This document shows, piece by piece, positions 26,151 through 36,960 of a stretch of 64,000 nucleotides of DNA. Origin of the DNA: Sordaria brevicollis (lineage: Eukaryota > Ascomycota > Sordariomycetes > Sordariales > Sordariaceae). A program made the translations under genes and the position numbers. Numbering within the stretch: the first letter of the stretch is position 1; each line of letters begins with the position of its first letter. The stretch is from the NCBI GenBank assembly GCA_033439795.1, contig JAUTDP010000002.1, forward strand, positions 186,001 through 250,000, given 5' to 3'. Below the pieces are notes generated by a model. That model searched no databases, was not told the DNA's origin, and was given only the letters and a program-made list of their open reading frames with translations.

Positions 26151-28611
26151 GAGGTACTTAAAAGAAGTTATTATTTAACGGTTAATAAATAATTTTAATT
26201 AATAAAAGCTATTTGTATTAATAATTTGCTTTTAGATAATATAATTTAGCCGAAGGTTATAATTAAGGGTAATTAATATATATTAGGAAAATAGTTAGAA
26301 GGGCGGGGAAAATAAATATTTTAGATCGTTATTTACAATATTTTCTTTATTAATATAAATAGCGATACCGAAGTTGAAAATTATTAGTATTATAAATTTC
26401 ACTAGCGAATTTATATTATTATTACGATTATATTTATTATTATTTACCTTTACCGCTATTATTCTATTAATAAGCCTATTAACGACGAAGGCGCGGACGA
26501 ATATATTTATAAGCAGCCTAAATCTATAACCGAATTTATTTAATAATAATAATAACCTATTTTGAAATTTATTAACGAGAAATTCCGCGAATTGATAATA
26601 GAAATAACCGTTATTAAAAGGTTCCTATAGTCTTTTATTGAAAACCTTACTTTTAAGGGATTATTAAAATTAATAAATAATAATATAACGATTAACTTAT
26701 TACTTAAATTATATTATTCGTTAATTATTTAAATTTAGAATAAATAAATAATCTATTTCGAAAAGTTTAAAATTCGCTTCTTTAATTCCTACTTTAAGAA
26801 GTATTTCTCCTTCGATTTTTGGACTTTATTGAATAGTTTAACTATCTTTTCTATTCTTATTTATTATATAAATTTTATTCGTATTATTAAAAATAATTTA
26901 CTAAATCTTTATAAGGTATACGGTAATTATAGCGGCGAAAATATTACGTAAATAATATTAAGGGTTTTTTAGAAATTCGAAATCCGTATTAATAATATTA
27001 AATACTTTTAATATAATAATATTAATACTAATAATTATTATATTTATTATATTATAAAGGGTATTAATTTATTCTTTATTTACGAAGAGTTCGAGAATAA
27101 GGTTACTTCCCGCCGCCTTCGTTATTTCGGCTACGTTTTTAACCTCGGCGTAAAGGTTATTATAAAAAGAAGGCTACCCAAAATAATTAATAACAGGAAT
27201 TTATTTACCCGCCTTTCTATAGCCGATAAAAATATTTTACTACGGGAATAAAAAAAGGCTAACCCGGTTAATTAGTTTTATAATATTATTTAATTTATTT
27301 GAAAAAGTCTTTAACGCTACGCTAAATTTAAATAAATTATATACTTTAACCGTAAAGATACGTATAATAATAAATTAAATCCCGTTTTTAATTCTATTAT
27401 AAATAATAATAAATTCTCCCTTTATATTAGCGTTATTTTTAATAATATAACGTATTAGAATTCCGATTACCGAATAATCTATTGCGCTTAGAAGTTTCGT
27501 AAATATATTAATTATTATATTAATTAAATAGTGAATTATTTAAATAATAAGAAGAAATTCCTTAAAGAGGATTAATTTAATAACGATAATTAAGCTATTC
27601 TTACCGCTATTATAAAGGTAATAGGGCTATTTAAAAATTTTATTAAGAAGTTCGAAATATATATTCTCTAATTTAATTTAATTATCTTTAATTTACATTA
27701 TTTAATTATATAATTAAAAATAATAAGGGTTAAATTCTAAAAAAAATTTACTTTTAAACTTTTTAAAGGATTAAAAATCCTAGAATTTAATATTTATATA
27801 ACCGTTACCCTTATTATTATTCTTATTTCTATTTAACTTCTCTTTCGCCGTCGCTATTATATTTATACTAACCCTATTAAATTACTTATTAAAATCCTTA
27901 ATTCTTAACCTTCTTAATTATTATTATTTCGACTTTTACGAACTTTATAATTAATAATTATAAAATTAAACGATAATTTTCTAATTAATTATAATAATAA
28001 TTTAATTAACGAAGGTATAAAAGCCGTTAGTTATTTCTTCGATTACGTAATTATAAAATTAAAATAATATTATAATAAAATAGAAATATACCCTACGTAT
28101 TAAATTACGTTTATTTTATATTTTAATTACCGCGGGAAGTAGGTACGTAAATAGTTTATTATTAAAGGGTATAATAATATCCTTAGCGGTTTCCTACTTA
28201 TTTATAACGTTAATTACGCTAACGAGTTAATTAAAGAACTTTTAGTTAATATTAATAATTAATAAGTAGAGATAATTAATAATAATTAATTTATCGATTA
28301 TAATTTTTATAATACCTTCCCTTTAAAGTTAAAAGAGGAGGATAAATTTCCCCGCTATTTTAATAATGGAATTTTTATTTATAATAGCCCGTTAAATTAG
28401 TAGAAAATATATTAGAGTATATATTTACAATTAATACGTATAATATTAAACTTCTTATTTATATTTTCTATAATAAACGATTATAAACGTTCCTTTAACG
28501 GCGCTAAATTAATATTCGATATTTAGAAGTATAGCCTTTTAGCCCAATTTATTAATATTATCGAGAGTTTGAAGTTTTAGCTATAATTTAATTTGGATAC
28601 GGATTCCCGGT
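26151..28611 (+). pseudogene. hAT-2 transposase remnant
   Basis: Plus-strand hAT transposase after the nested element. RRLRYFGYVFNLGVKVIIK near 27110-27170 is the conserved hAT RRLRCxGHxxNLxxKA motif with Cys and His mutated. KLK-stop-YYNKIEIYPTYQ-like near 28045-28100 is the KxYYxKTxxSPxY block. RSFNGAKLIFDI, then SLLAQFINIIESLKF, near 28480-28590 is the C-terminal dimerisation region (CERxFSxAK...LKSW). The frame ends at about 28609-28611. Stops at former Gln/Trp positions, so dead; the N-terminal part (26151-27000) has no domain I can name. Confidence 0.8.
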
Positions 28612-28883
28612 AATAATAGGGGGAAGAATAACGGTTAGGAATATCCTTATAAAGGGATTTATAATTATAGTAGAGTTTTAGGGGGTTTAGGAAGGTAGAA
28701 ATAAGAAGAATTAGAGCACATTTAACTTTAAAAATATTAAAAACGTGATATTTTTAGTCAAGTATTGTTAAGCAAGTCAAGCAAGTTTCAAACAAGCAAA
28801 TATGGGGGTCTTGCTTGACCCACTCAAGTCAAGTAACGTGCTAAACTTGCTTGATTTGATTTGTTTCTAGCGCTGGACCGTGG

Positions 28884-29334
28884 AGGGTGAGGTGAGCGCG
28901 CGTATAAACCTCGTGTGACTTGTGACAACCCCTGAGCTTGACCGCTTTCTTACGCCTGAACTTCTGAAGCCACATGGAATCATGCGAATGTCGAACCATG
29001 GAAGTTTGCCGACTGGTGTATAGCATGCGGCTGACATAAGCGTGCACCACTTGCCGGCATTTCGTACAGTACCAGTAAGTTTAAATCCAAGGCCTGACAG
29101 CACCTCTAGCTTGAATAGCCAAGGGACACATGATGACCTAGAAGCAAGTTGCCCCAAGGTACAGGTGAAATGGTGAATGGGCATGTGGACAGCCAACATG
29201 AACTTCTTTATGGGAGCGACCTCCAGATGCAACTCGTCTTATGCTGGGCGGCATACTGTGGCAAGAAATCCTTCGACTTGATTGCACACACGCTGTCTTA
29301 CAAAAACACACACGAAATGGGCGCTGATTAAGTA
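28884..29334. other. Unique, GC-balanced intergenic DNA without a convincing gene
   Basis: Not RIP-mutated. Short open frames exist on both strands (for example about 120 codons on the minus strand at 28867-29232, which begins inside unique DNA and ends inside the hAT end) but none shows a domain, codon bias or splice structure, and they overlap one another. Originally this DNA was the upstream side of the 2EXR gene, before hAT-2 inserted. Confidence 0.6.
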
Positions 29335-29609
29335 CCGTAGAAACTCGTAAAACCTAGAATTGTCCTTTTCCCTCAGAAGTCTAGCGTAAGGTCTGTGTAG
29401 GGTAATAGGGGCATCCGCATGTAGTCGCATATGTGCCCATTACACCCTGCCAGATTAGCATTGTCATAGAAATATCGCCCTCCACCTTAACTGACATACA
29501 TTTGCAGGTATGAAATGCGGGCCGACAGTGGCAGTAATTTACTTCTATATGCTAGACTTCAGCACCCTTAGACCTCTGGGACAATTCTAGGTTTCGCGAG
29601 TTTCTACGG
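29335..29609. mobile_element. 275-bp MITE with TA target sites (Tc1/mariner type)
   Basis: A 33-bp inverted repeat (29333-29365 against 29579-29611) with only two mismatches starts TA-CCGTAGAAACTCG and ends CGAGTTTCTACGG-TA. The TA on each side fits a Tc1/mariner/pogo-type target duplication. A second inner perfect inverted pair, GAAGTCTAGC (29376-29385) and GCTAGACTTC (29551-29560), extends the stem with interruptions. No transposase ORF. Not RIP-mutated, so single copy, recent, or too short for RIP. Confidence 0.8.
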
Positions 29610-29611
29610 TA

Positions 29612-30388
29612 TTCTCACGCACATGCGTGTGCAATGTCTGAGTGTCGCACCATGTACCGGCAATTTGGAACCGATTGGTTTGAAGCTTGGCACCTCCTGC
29701 CTTTTTTATCGTGATTCGGCCGATGGCGAATGGTCGCTGTACCAAGACATTGGAAACCGCAGCCCCAAAGCTTATCTCAACCTTTGGTGCAACTCTGGCA
29801 ATAACGGGTCATTAGCCGGGGAGCGCGGGCGGCGAACAGGAGACGGCCGCTTAGAGGTACTTGAACCCTCCCCTGCTCTTGCCATATATCCAGATCATAT
29901 CCGGTCAGCACCTGCCTTGTTAAGATAATCTTCGGCATTGTTTGCCGTATCGTGATGGTGACCATTGGGCAGGAGCAGATCCATGCCCTCTGCTCGACAT
30001 GCATTCCCCAACTGCTCCTGCAGCATACTTTGCCATTTGACCTCACACTGATGCATGCAATCCGCTCCTGGCTTACTTTGGTGGGTGTACGCAATCACTC
30101 TCTCAAGTTTGACCATTCGGATTTCCCGTTGCTCTTCTTCCCCCCTTTCTTTCTTCCATCCCACTTCCGCCTCCTGCCGTTGGTGATCGTCGACCCGGGA
30201 TTTTAACTGAAACGGCAGGTAACACAACGGCAAGCAACATCACCAACTCAAGACATTGCCCCCAGAGGGCCGCGTCTGGACCAAGAAGATAACACTGGCA
30301 CGATACCATGGTCTTATCGTGCGACATGCTCGAGACATGACGTCTCCCCCGCCCTCCTAGTCAACCTGGAATCTTTCCTCGTTGCGCC
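29612..30388. other. Upstream region of the OPT gene
   Basis: Unique, GC-balanced. A 101-codon plus-strand frame (29623-29928) and several overlapping frames on both strands look like chance ORFs: no recognisable domain, no introns that extend them, and no agreement between frames. The region probably holds the regulatory DNA of the transporter gene. Confidence 0.5.
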
Positions 30389-30498
30389 CTCATATATTGC
30401 TTTCATCCTCTCCATGCGACTCCTCTCTTACCCTTACCTATCTGTCTCCTCATTCCCCTCGGCCACTTGCCACCAGTTTCCAGCTAGAGGTAGTGACC
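30389..30498 (+). promoter_or_regulatory. Putative core promoter of the OPT gene
   Basis: A TATA-like catatatt (30390-30397) is followed by a long pyrimidine-rich tract (about 30400-30460), the usual layout ahead of fungal genes. The ATG at 30499 has a strong context (accATGG). No activator site was assigned. Confidence 0.4.
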
Positions 30499-31817
30499 AT
30501 GGACGGCGCCGTGGAAAGCAAGCCTCCCCGGGCCGGCAACGAGCCCGACTCGAAGGAAAAGGACGATATCCTCTATGCGGCCCCAACTACTTCCAGCGAT
30601 GCCATTGGTACCATCAAGACTCAAGAGCCCTGCCGTAGCGAAATATGGCAGCATTGACGCCGAGACTGCTGGTAAGTACCCTTTTCGACATGTTGCTGAC
30701 TGCCAGGTTTGGAACTGACATGCAATACACTGCACACAGAAATCACTGCGGACACAACCCTCGACACTCCCTTGCAGCTGGTTACCAAGACCCTCGATAC
30801 ATCCGATGACCCAACCCAGAAAATCTACACCTTCCGAGCCTTCTTCCTCGGCCTAGGCTTGTCGGCCTTCGGTGCTGTCCTCGCCGAGATCTTCTACTTC
30901 AAGCCGCAGACGGTCAACGTCAGCATCGTGTTCCTGATCATGATCGCATACTGTCTTGGGGAGCTCACTACCTTGATCCCTCGTTGGGGTCCCGTCGGCC
31001 GCTTTCTCAACCCCGGACCATTTACCCAGAAGGAACACGTCTTCATCGTCATCATGGCCAGCTCTGCCGCCACCTGCGCCCAGGGTTGGGAATTAGTACT
31101 GTACTAATTAGTAGTACTAGAGTACTAGACTTTAGTACTAGTACTAGTACTGCCCCAGTACTAGACTAGTCCAGTACTAGTACTAGACTAGTACTAGACT
31201 TTAGTATACTAGAAATACTAATTTTTGAAAATCGATATTTTATAATATTTATCGAATTGTATATATTCTTTATAAATATTTATATATAAAACTACTTTTC
31301 TTTATACTAAAATATTTTTAATTAATTTATAATCAAAGTTTTGAAAACGGTTATATAAATATAGGTATAAATAATTTAAGAAAAATATTATCGAAAATCT
31401 AATTAAAGATTTAGAATATACGATTTTTACTTTATAACAATATATATTTATATTATATAAAATATTAATATTTTAAAAACCAAAAATACTAATTAGTACT
31501 TTTAGTAGTACTAGAGTACTAGAGTAGTACTAGAGTAGTACTAAATTAGTACTAATTAGTACTTTTAATAGTACTAGAATACTAGAGTAGTACTAGAGTA
31601 GTACTAAATTAGTACTAATTAGTATTTTTAGTAGTATTAGAGTACTAGAGTAGTACTAGAGTAGTACTAGAGTAGTACTAGAGTAGTACTAGAATAGTAC
31701 TAAAATAGTATTAATTGGTACTTTTAGTACTTTTAGTACTCTAGTATTACTAAAAATACTAATTAGTATTCTAAATTTTAGTATTATAAACTTAATATAA
31801 TAAGAAATTAAGAATAC

Positions 31818-31985
<168 letters not shown>

Positions 31986-32094
31986 TGGGATTGTAATAAA
32001 CGGTTTTTGAATGAATAGGCCTTAGAATACCACTGGAATTAATAAAAAAGGTTAAAGAAACAGAGTAAGCTTTATAAGGCTTGCTTTGAAGAAA

Positions 32095-32097
<3 letters not shown>

Positions 32098-32124
<27 letters not shown>
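32098..32124. repeat. (AT)n microsatellite
   Basis: About 13 AT units in the same element. Confidence 0.9.
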
Positions 32125-32125
<1 letters not shown>

Positions 32126-35032
32126 GAAGCAAGGGTTTTGTTTATTTTTTATTAATTATAATAAATTAATTTTCTAAATACGAATTAAAAAGGATAGAAA
32201 ATTAATATATATGAGGAGGAGGTTTATTAATTATTAAATATATAGAATGTATTATTTGATAATAAAATTATTATAAAACGTTTATATATATATAAATATA
32301 TTATATTTATTGCTGTAGTTTCTTTTTATAAAGAAATTAATAATATAAAATATAATTCTAAATTATAAAAAATTTATAATAAAATTAAAAAATTAACCCT
32401 ATATATTATTAAATTATACATGTTATATATATTTATTTATTATTTAAATTTAATTTATTATACAAAATAATAAAATATTTAATATTTTCCTAGAAATACT
32501 AAATTAGTATTTCTAATACTAGACTAGTATTTCTAGTACTAGACTAGTATTTCTAGTACTAGACTAGTATTTTTAGTACTAGACTAGTATTTTTAGTACT
32601 AGACTAGTATTTTCTAGTACTAGACTAATATTTCTAGTACTAATTAGTATTTTAGTAGTACTAGAATACTAAAATAGTACTAATTAGTACTAATTAGTAT
32701 TTTTATTTCCTTTATAACTTTACGAAAAATAGGTTTTTTCTAAAAATAATAATATCATTAAAACCGGCGTCTTTTATAGTATATATAATATATAATGCCT
32801 TTTTTTCAAAAATACTAAAAATACTTTAGTACTACTAAAATACTAGAGTACTAATTAGTATTAGTACTGGGTCTCTGGGTCTAGTACTAGTACTAGACCT
32901 CTAGTACTAGTACTGGTCAAATACTAGACTAGAGTAGTACTAATCCCAACCCTGCCTGCGCCCTCGGAACCGAACAACTTGCCGCCCAGTCTCTATACTA
33001 CGGTCACCAGCCAAATGCAGCGTCAGCCATCTTCATGCTGTTCTCTTCGCAATGCATCGGATATGGCCTTCTTGGTGGAATACGCAAAGCTTTCATCTAC
33101 CCTACCAAGTTCGTCTGGCCAACACAGCTTCCAAACGCCGCCTTGTTCCAGTCAATGCACTTGGATAAGGAGCTTGCGAGAAAACGACTCAAGATCTTCT
33201 GGTACATCTGCTTGTTTATCATGGTCTGGGAGATTGTTCCCCAGTGGATCTTCCCTCTCACCACCGGAATCTCCATCTTCTGTCTCGCCAATCAGAACTC
33301 GGCTGTCTTCACGCACCTGTTCGGAGGCTCCAACGGAAACGAGGGCATGGGCTTCCTTAGCTGGTGCATGGACTGGCAGTACATCGGAGAAAAAGAGTTC
33401 ATTCTGCCAATGAGCACCTTGGTCAACCAACTCATCGGCTATCTTGGCTGTATCGCCTTGACTGTGGGCGCTTACTACTATAATCTTTGGGATGCGAAAA
33501 AGTTCCCGTTCATGGCGCAGTCTCTCTTTACTGCCAACGGAACCGTCTATGATCAGACACAAATCATGGGCGCAGACAATCAAGTGGATCCAGCTGCATT
33601 GCATGCCTATGGGCTTCCCAGATTTGCTACCAGTCAAGCTTTGTGCTTGCTGGTGTTCAACATGGGCATCACAGCAGCTGTGGTACATGTCTTTCTTTGG
33701 AACTGGAATGACATCAAGTTCATCTTCACCCCTCTGCGACCTTCAGCTTTGAAGCAGAACGTCAAAGGGCTCCGAACATGGCACCGTCGGTTCAATGCAT
33801 CCTTCTGGAAGAGCTTCGCCTCTAATGCAGACACTCCTCGCAAAGCATATCCCGGTACCGAAGGCGATCCCCATTACGCCGCAATGAGTGCCTACAAGGA
33901 AGTGCCATCCCTTTGGTATTTTAGCATCTTGGCCATCTCCATCTTGATTGGTCTCATTTGCTGCTACCAGCAAGAGACAGGTCTTCCCTGGTGGGCCTTC
34001 CTGGTTGCCGTCCTTCTGGCCTGGATGTTCACCATCATCTTTGCGTGCATGTATGGAATTGTTGGATTTTACTATCAGCCTACCAGTGCTGTCCAGATGA
34101 TCGGTGCTTACATGGTTCCTCGCAGACCCGTGGCAAACATGATGTTCACCCTCTATGGGTCCAATGGCTTGGTGCAGGCTATCCAAATGTTGGGCGATCT
34201 CAAGTTGGCGCAATATGCCAAGCTCCCGCCCAAGGCTACCTTCCTTGCGCAGATTCTGGGTACTTGTGCTGGCTCAGTGTTCAATTGGGTCATGATGAAC
34301 AGTATTGTGGATAACCGGCGTGAGATCTTGTTGTCTGTCGAAGGAACCAACATCTGGTCTGGTCAAAACGTGCAAACCTACAATGCGCAGGCGGTGGCTT
34401 GGGGCGGTGCAGCCAACGAAATATTGTGAGTCGAGTTTGCTCCCGTGATAGAGATTATGAGTTGCGTGTTGACGGCATATGCAATAGCGGACGACATGGA
34501 ATGTACTGGATGGTACCGATGGGACTGTTCTTTGGAATCTTTGTTCCAGTTCCATTCTGGATCGGTCAGTCGGCCCCATCTACCGAGCTATTTGTGTTGA
34601 TATGCTAACATTTCCAACGTTCAGCCCACCAATACTTCCCCAAACTCAACCTTAACTACTTCAACACTTTCATCATTTGCACTTGGCTCGGCTGGTTGTC
34701 TGTCGGCATCAACTCTTCGCTTCTGGCCTACTTCTTGTTTGGCTTCTTTGCTCAGGGTTACCTTCGTCGCTACAAGCCGGTGCTGTTTGCCAAGTGGAAC
34801 CTCATTGTTGCGGCAGCCATTGCTGGTGGGTGTTCCTTGATCATCTTCATTCTGACCTTTGCCGTGGCGGGCGGCAGTGGTAAGGCCAGAGACTTTCCGG
34901 TAAGTTCTTCTATCTTGTGTCTTGTGTCATATCCTCTCATCGGTGTTCACTTGCTGACTTGTTGCACAGAAATGGTGGGGAAACAACTTGGGTGGCAACA
35001 TGGATAGGTGCAAGTACCTGAATGGAACGTGA

Positions 35033-35254
35033 CGGTCTGTCATGGCCATCCAACAGCCGACATTGCCCCATTCACACATGACGACGTGGTGGATCTTTCT
35101 AGCCATTCCAATGCTTGTAAATTCCAACGCTGATAAGTTCAGTAACCACCATCACTTCAACCATGTTGTGAAGTGCTTCAAACTCAACCTACTGGTTGTC
35201 TTTCCCCACAATTACTGTCAACCTGAGCTATGAAGCGGGTATAATGGTTGGATC
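35033..35254. other. Tail-to-tail intergenic spacer
   Basis: About 220 bp between the stop of the OPT gene (plus) and the stop of the hypothetical gene (minus). It must hold both 3' UTRs. No clear polyadenylation signal or other gene was recognised. Confidence 0.5.
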
Positions 35255-36082
35255 TCAACGGACCTTCAACGCTTTGAGGTACTTCTGCAGAGTGGTAAGC
35301 AAGCCCTGCTCACCAATATTGGTTCCGTTCTCAGCTTCCATTCCACCATCTTCCCCGTCCTTGTCAATGAGCACAAAGTCAGAGTCCGTACTCTTCCGTC
35401 CATCTGCACTTCCCGCCTCTTCTTCATTCCCGTTCTCGTCGATGACCACGTACTTCCCACCAATAACCGGGTCTCGAACTTCAGCCCGTGGATCGGTGTT
35501 CCTCGCATCGGTCTTTCCAACCGAGTCCCTCTCATCACCCGCATCAGATTTCTGACCGTCTTTGGCCTCGGCCGACTCAATCTCCTCCACCTCCTTTACC
35601 TCCTCCACCTCCTCCACCTGCTTTACCTCCTCCACCTCCTCCACCTGCTTTACCTTCTCCACCTCCTTTACCTCCTTCACCTCCTTCACCTCCTCCACCT
35701 CCTCAACACCATTTACATCCATCGGAATATGCTCCGCCTCACCAACCCAAACCCATCCCTCTTCCAACCTATCAACCTCATCCATGCAATCATTCATGGC
35801 GTTCAAATTAGCCAAGATGCACAAGATCCTAGTGCCGAAATCGCCCGGAAGAGCCTGTATGTTGCGAATAATCCTGAAATCACGAATATCCAGCATCTCT
35901 TCAATCTCCTCGTCGAGCTCGAGTAGCTTGGAGAGGATCGCGATGGAGTACTTGTCGGCGTGGGCGGAGCGGTAGCGGGTGATGGTCTCGGAGAGGTAGT
36001 CGGAGGCTGTGTCGAGGCCGGAGAGGATTTCAAGCTGGGTGGGGCGGAGGTGGTGGAGGTGGCGGGGGGTTTGGGGGGACAT
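35255..36082 (-). CDS. Hypothetical acidic protein with Val-Glu repeat
   Basis: 275 aa if started at the ATG at 36082 (MSPQTPRHLHHLRPTQLEIL). An in-frame ATG upstream at 36262 would add 60 Pro/Thr-rich residues, but a TATA box (36206-36212) lies between the two, so 36082 is preferred. The first about 120 residues form a helical region with conserved-looking acidic and hydrophobic pattern (SKLLELDEEIEEMLDIRDF). A run of about 45 residues of EEV/KEV/KQV triplets follows, then a polar acidic tail containing two similar short blocks, GGKYVVIDENG and DSDFVLIDKDG. It ends KYLKALKVR. I do not recognise a family; no signal peptide or membrane segment. Fungal codon use, no RIP. Confidence 0.7.
   Translation of the reverse strand: MSPQTPRHLHHLRPTQLEILSGLDTASDYLSETITRYRSAHADKYSIAILSKLLELDEEIEEMLDIRDFRIIRNIQALPGDFGTRILCILANLNAMNDCMDEVDRLEEGWVWVGEAEHIPMDVNGVEEVEEVKEVKEVKEVEKVKQVEEVEEVKQVEEVEEVKEVEEIESAEAKDGQKSDAGDERDSVGKTDARNTDPRAEVRDPVIGGKYVVIDENGNEEEAGSADGRKSTDSDFVLIDKDGEDGGMEAENGTNIGEQGLLTTLQKYLKALKVR
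35580..35709. repeat. Coding minisatellite (CTC/CAC/TTT-type triplets)
   Basis: Tandem imperfect 6-, 9- and 18-bp units built from cacctc, ctcctccac and ctttac encode the Val-Glu/Lys repeat on the minus strand. The nested unit structure suggests slippage growth, so length polymorphism in the protein is expected. Confidence 0.9.
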
Positions 36083-36202
36083 TTTGGTTTTTGGCGGGGT
36101 CTTGATGGGGGGTGTTGGAGGTGGTGAGTTGTGGGTTGTTGGCTGTTTAGTTGTATGTGGTTGGACTGGGGTTGGAATGGGTAGGGGGGAATAGGAGGTG
36201 GG

Positions 36203-36213
36203 TGGTTTTATAC
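36203..36213 (-). promoter_or_regulatory. TATA box of the hypothetical gene
   Basis: Minus strand tataaaacc at 36212-36204, about 120 bp upstream of the ATG at 36082. It decides against the longer N-terminus starting at 36262. Confidence 0.5.
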
Positions 36214-36262
36214 ATGAGGGGTGGTAGATGGAAAAGGTGGTGTTGAAGTGGTCGTGATGCAT

Positions 36263-36960
36263 TTTAGCGATGGGAGACTTGGTAATTCATGGTCTATGGC
36301 GAGAAGACATCTCTAGTTCTGATGAAGGTGGCAAACGTCGTTCATCTTGAGCGGTGGTTACACACAGACTGGAGACCCGTCGATACCCTATACCGAGAAC
36401 CATACCTCTAACGATGCAAGAGGGTGAAACAGGGTCGATCCAACAATCACTGTGCAGCTAAAATAGGTCGACCATTGCATGTCTGCTCGTTACCATGGTA
36501 GTGTTGTGTCGGCTTAGGTATCGAGGTCACAATGAAGACCAACTGATGGATGGCAGACTGGAAGAAGTGTGCCTTGCATCGCATGATGCATAGCCCGAAT
36601 TGGTTTCCATATTCCTGGGATTGGTTTACTTTTCCGGTTCCTCGATATTTGCGAGTGTCCAACAACGATCATGCCACAATGTATCAAGAACAGAAACAGC
36701 ACTCTGGGAGACGCGCAGTCAAATTCATAGGCACTTCCTGCGGCACAGACAAACACATACGACCATTGAAATGGAGAAGAAAAACAACCCCAAACAACCA
36801 CTACCACCACAACAACTGGGAAAGGAGCCATATCAAAAACTTTTGATAAGATTAAAAGAGTAGGGAGAAAGGAGCAATCTGATAGTAGGAATATCTTTTT
36901 CGATTTAATTGTATCTTTTCTTTTACCTATTATAAAAGTAGGGTTAGGAAGTCTCAAAGA
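36263..36960. other. Unique DNA grading into RIP-affected DNA, no gene seen
   Basis: GC-balanced until about 36850, then rapidly AT-rich. Open frames of 72 to 147 codons exist on both strands but overlap each other; the longest (minus, 36514-36957) includes a run of Val produced by a caccac-type simple repeat. No domain or splice structure supports them. Confidence 0.6.

Larger units (their letters stand above)
17264..28875 (+). mobile_element. hAT-2: hAT DNA transposon carrying a nested chromovirus
   Basis: Left terminus CAGCGGTAGAAATAAATC at 17264; the complement of the right terminus is CAGCGCTAGAAACAAATC (ending at 28875). These are imperfect inverted repeats with the hAT CAGnG start. 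Flanks are aaccgtgg (17256-17263) and gaccgtgg (28876-28883), an 8-bp target duplication with one G/A difference. Without element C and its duplication the transposon is about 3.3 kb, a normal hAT size. Subterminal CAAGCAAGT / ACTTGCTTG repeats occur at both ends, as in hAT transposase binding regions. The outer 100-250 bp on each side, next to unique DNA, are almost free of RIP while the interior is saturated. Confidence 0.85.

Noticed and set aside
16904..28883. Cargo-carrying Starship-type element
   Set aside because: No tyrosine recombinase (DUF3435) captain was recognised, and the boundaries are explained by hAT ends with 8-bp duplications.
28867..29232. 121-codon minus-strand ORF and overlapping 69-codon ORF
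   Set aside because: They end inside or next to the hAT-2 terminus, show no domain, and overlap each other in different frames.
29623..30327. Several 74-112-codon ORFs on both strands upstream of OPT
   Set aside because: Mutually overlapping, no domain, no splice support; typical of GC-balanced non-coding DNA.
35488..35975. Pro-rich and Ser/Thr-rich plus-strand ORFs
   Set aside because: Mirror images of the Val-Glu minisatellite of the minus-strand gene.
36514..36957. 147-codon minus-strand ORF with poly-Val
   Set aside because: Poly-Val comes from a simple repeat and the frame runs into RIP-affected DNA; no family resemblance.
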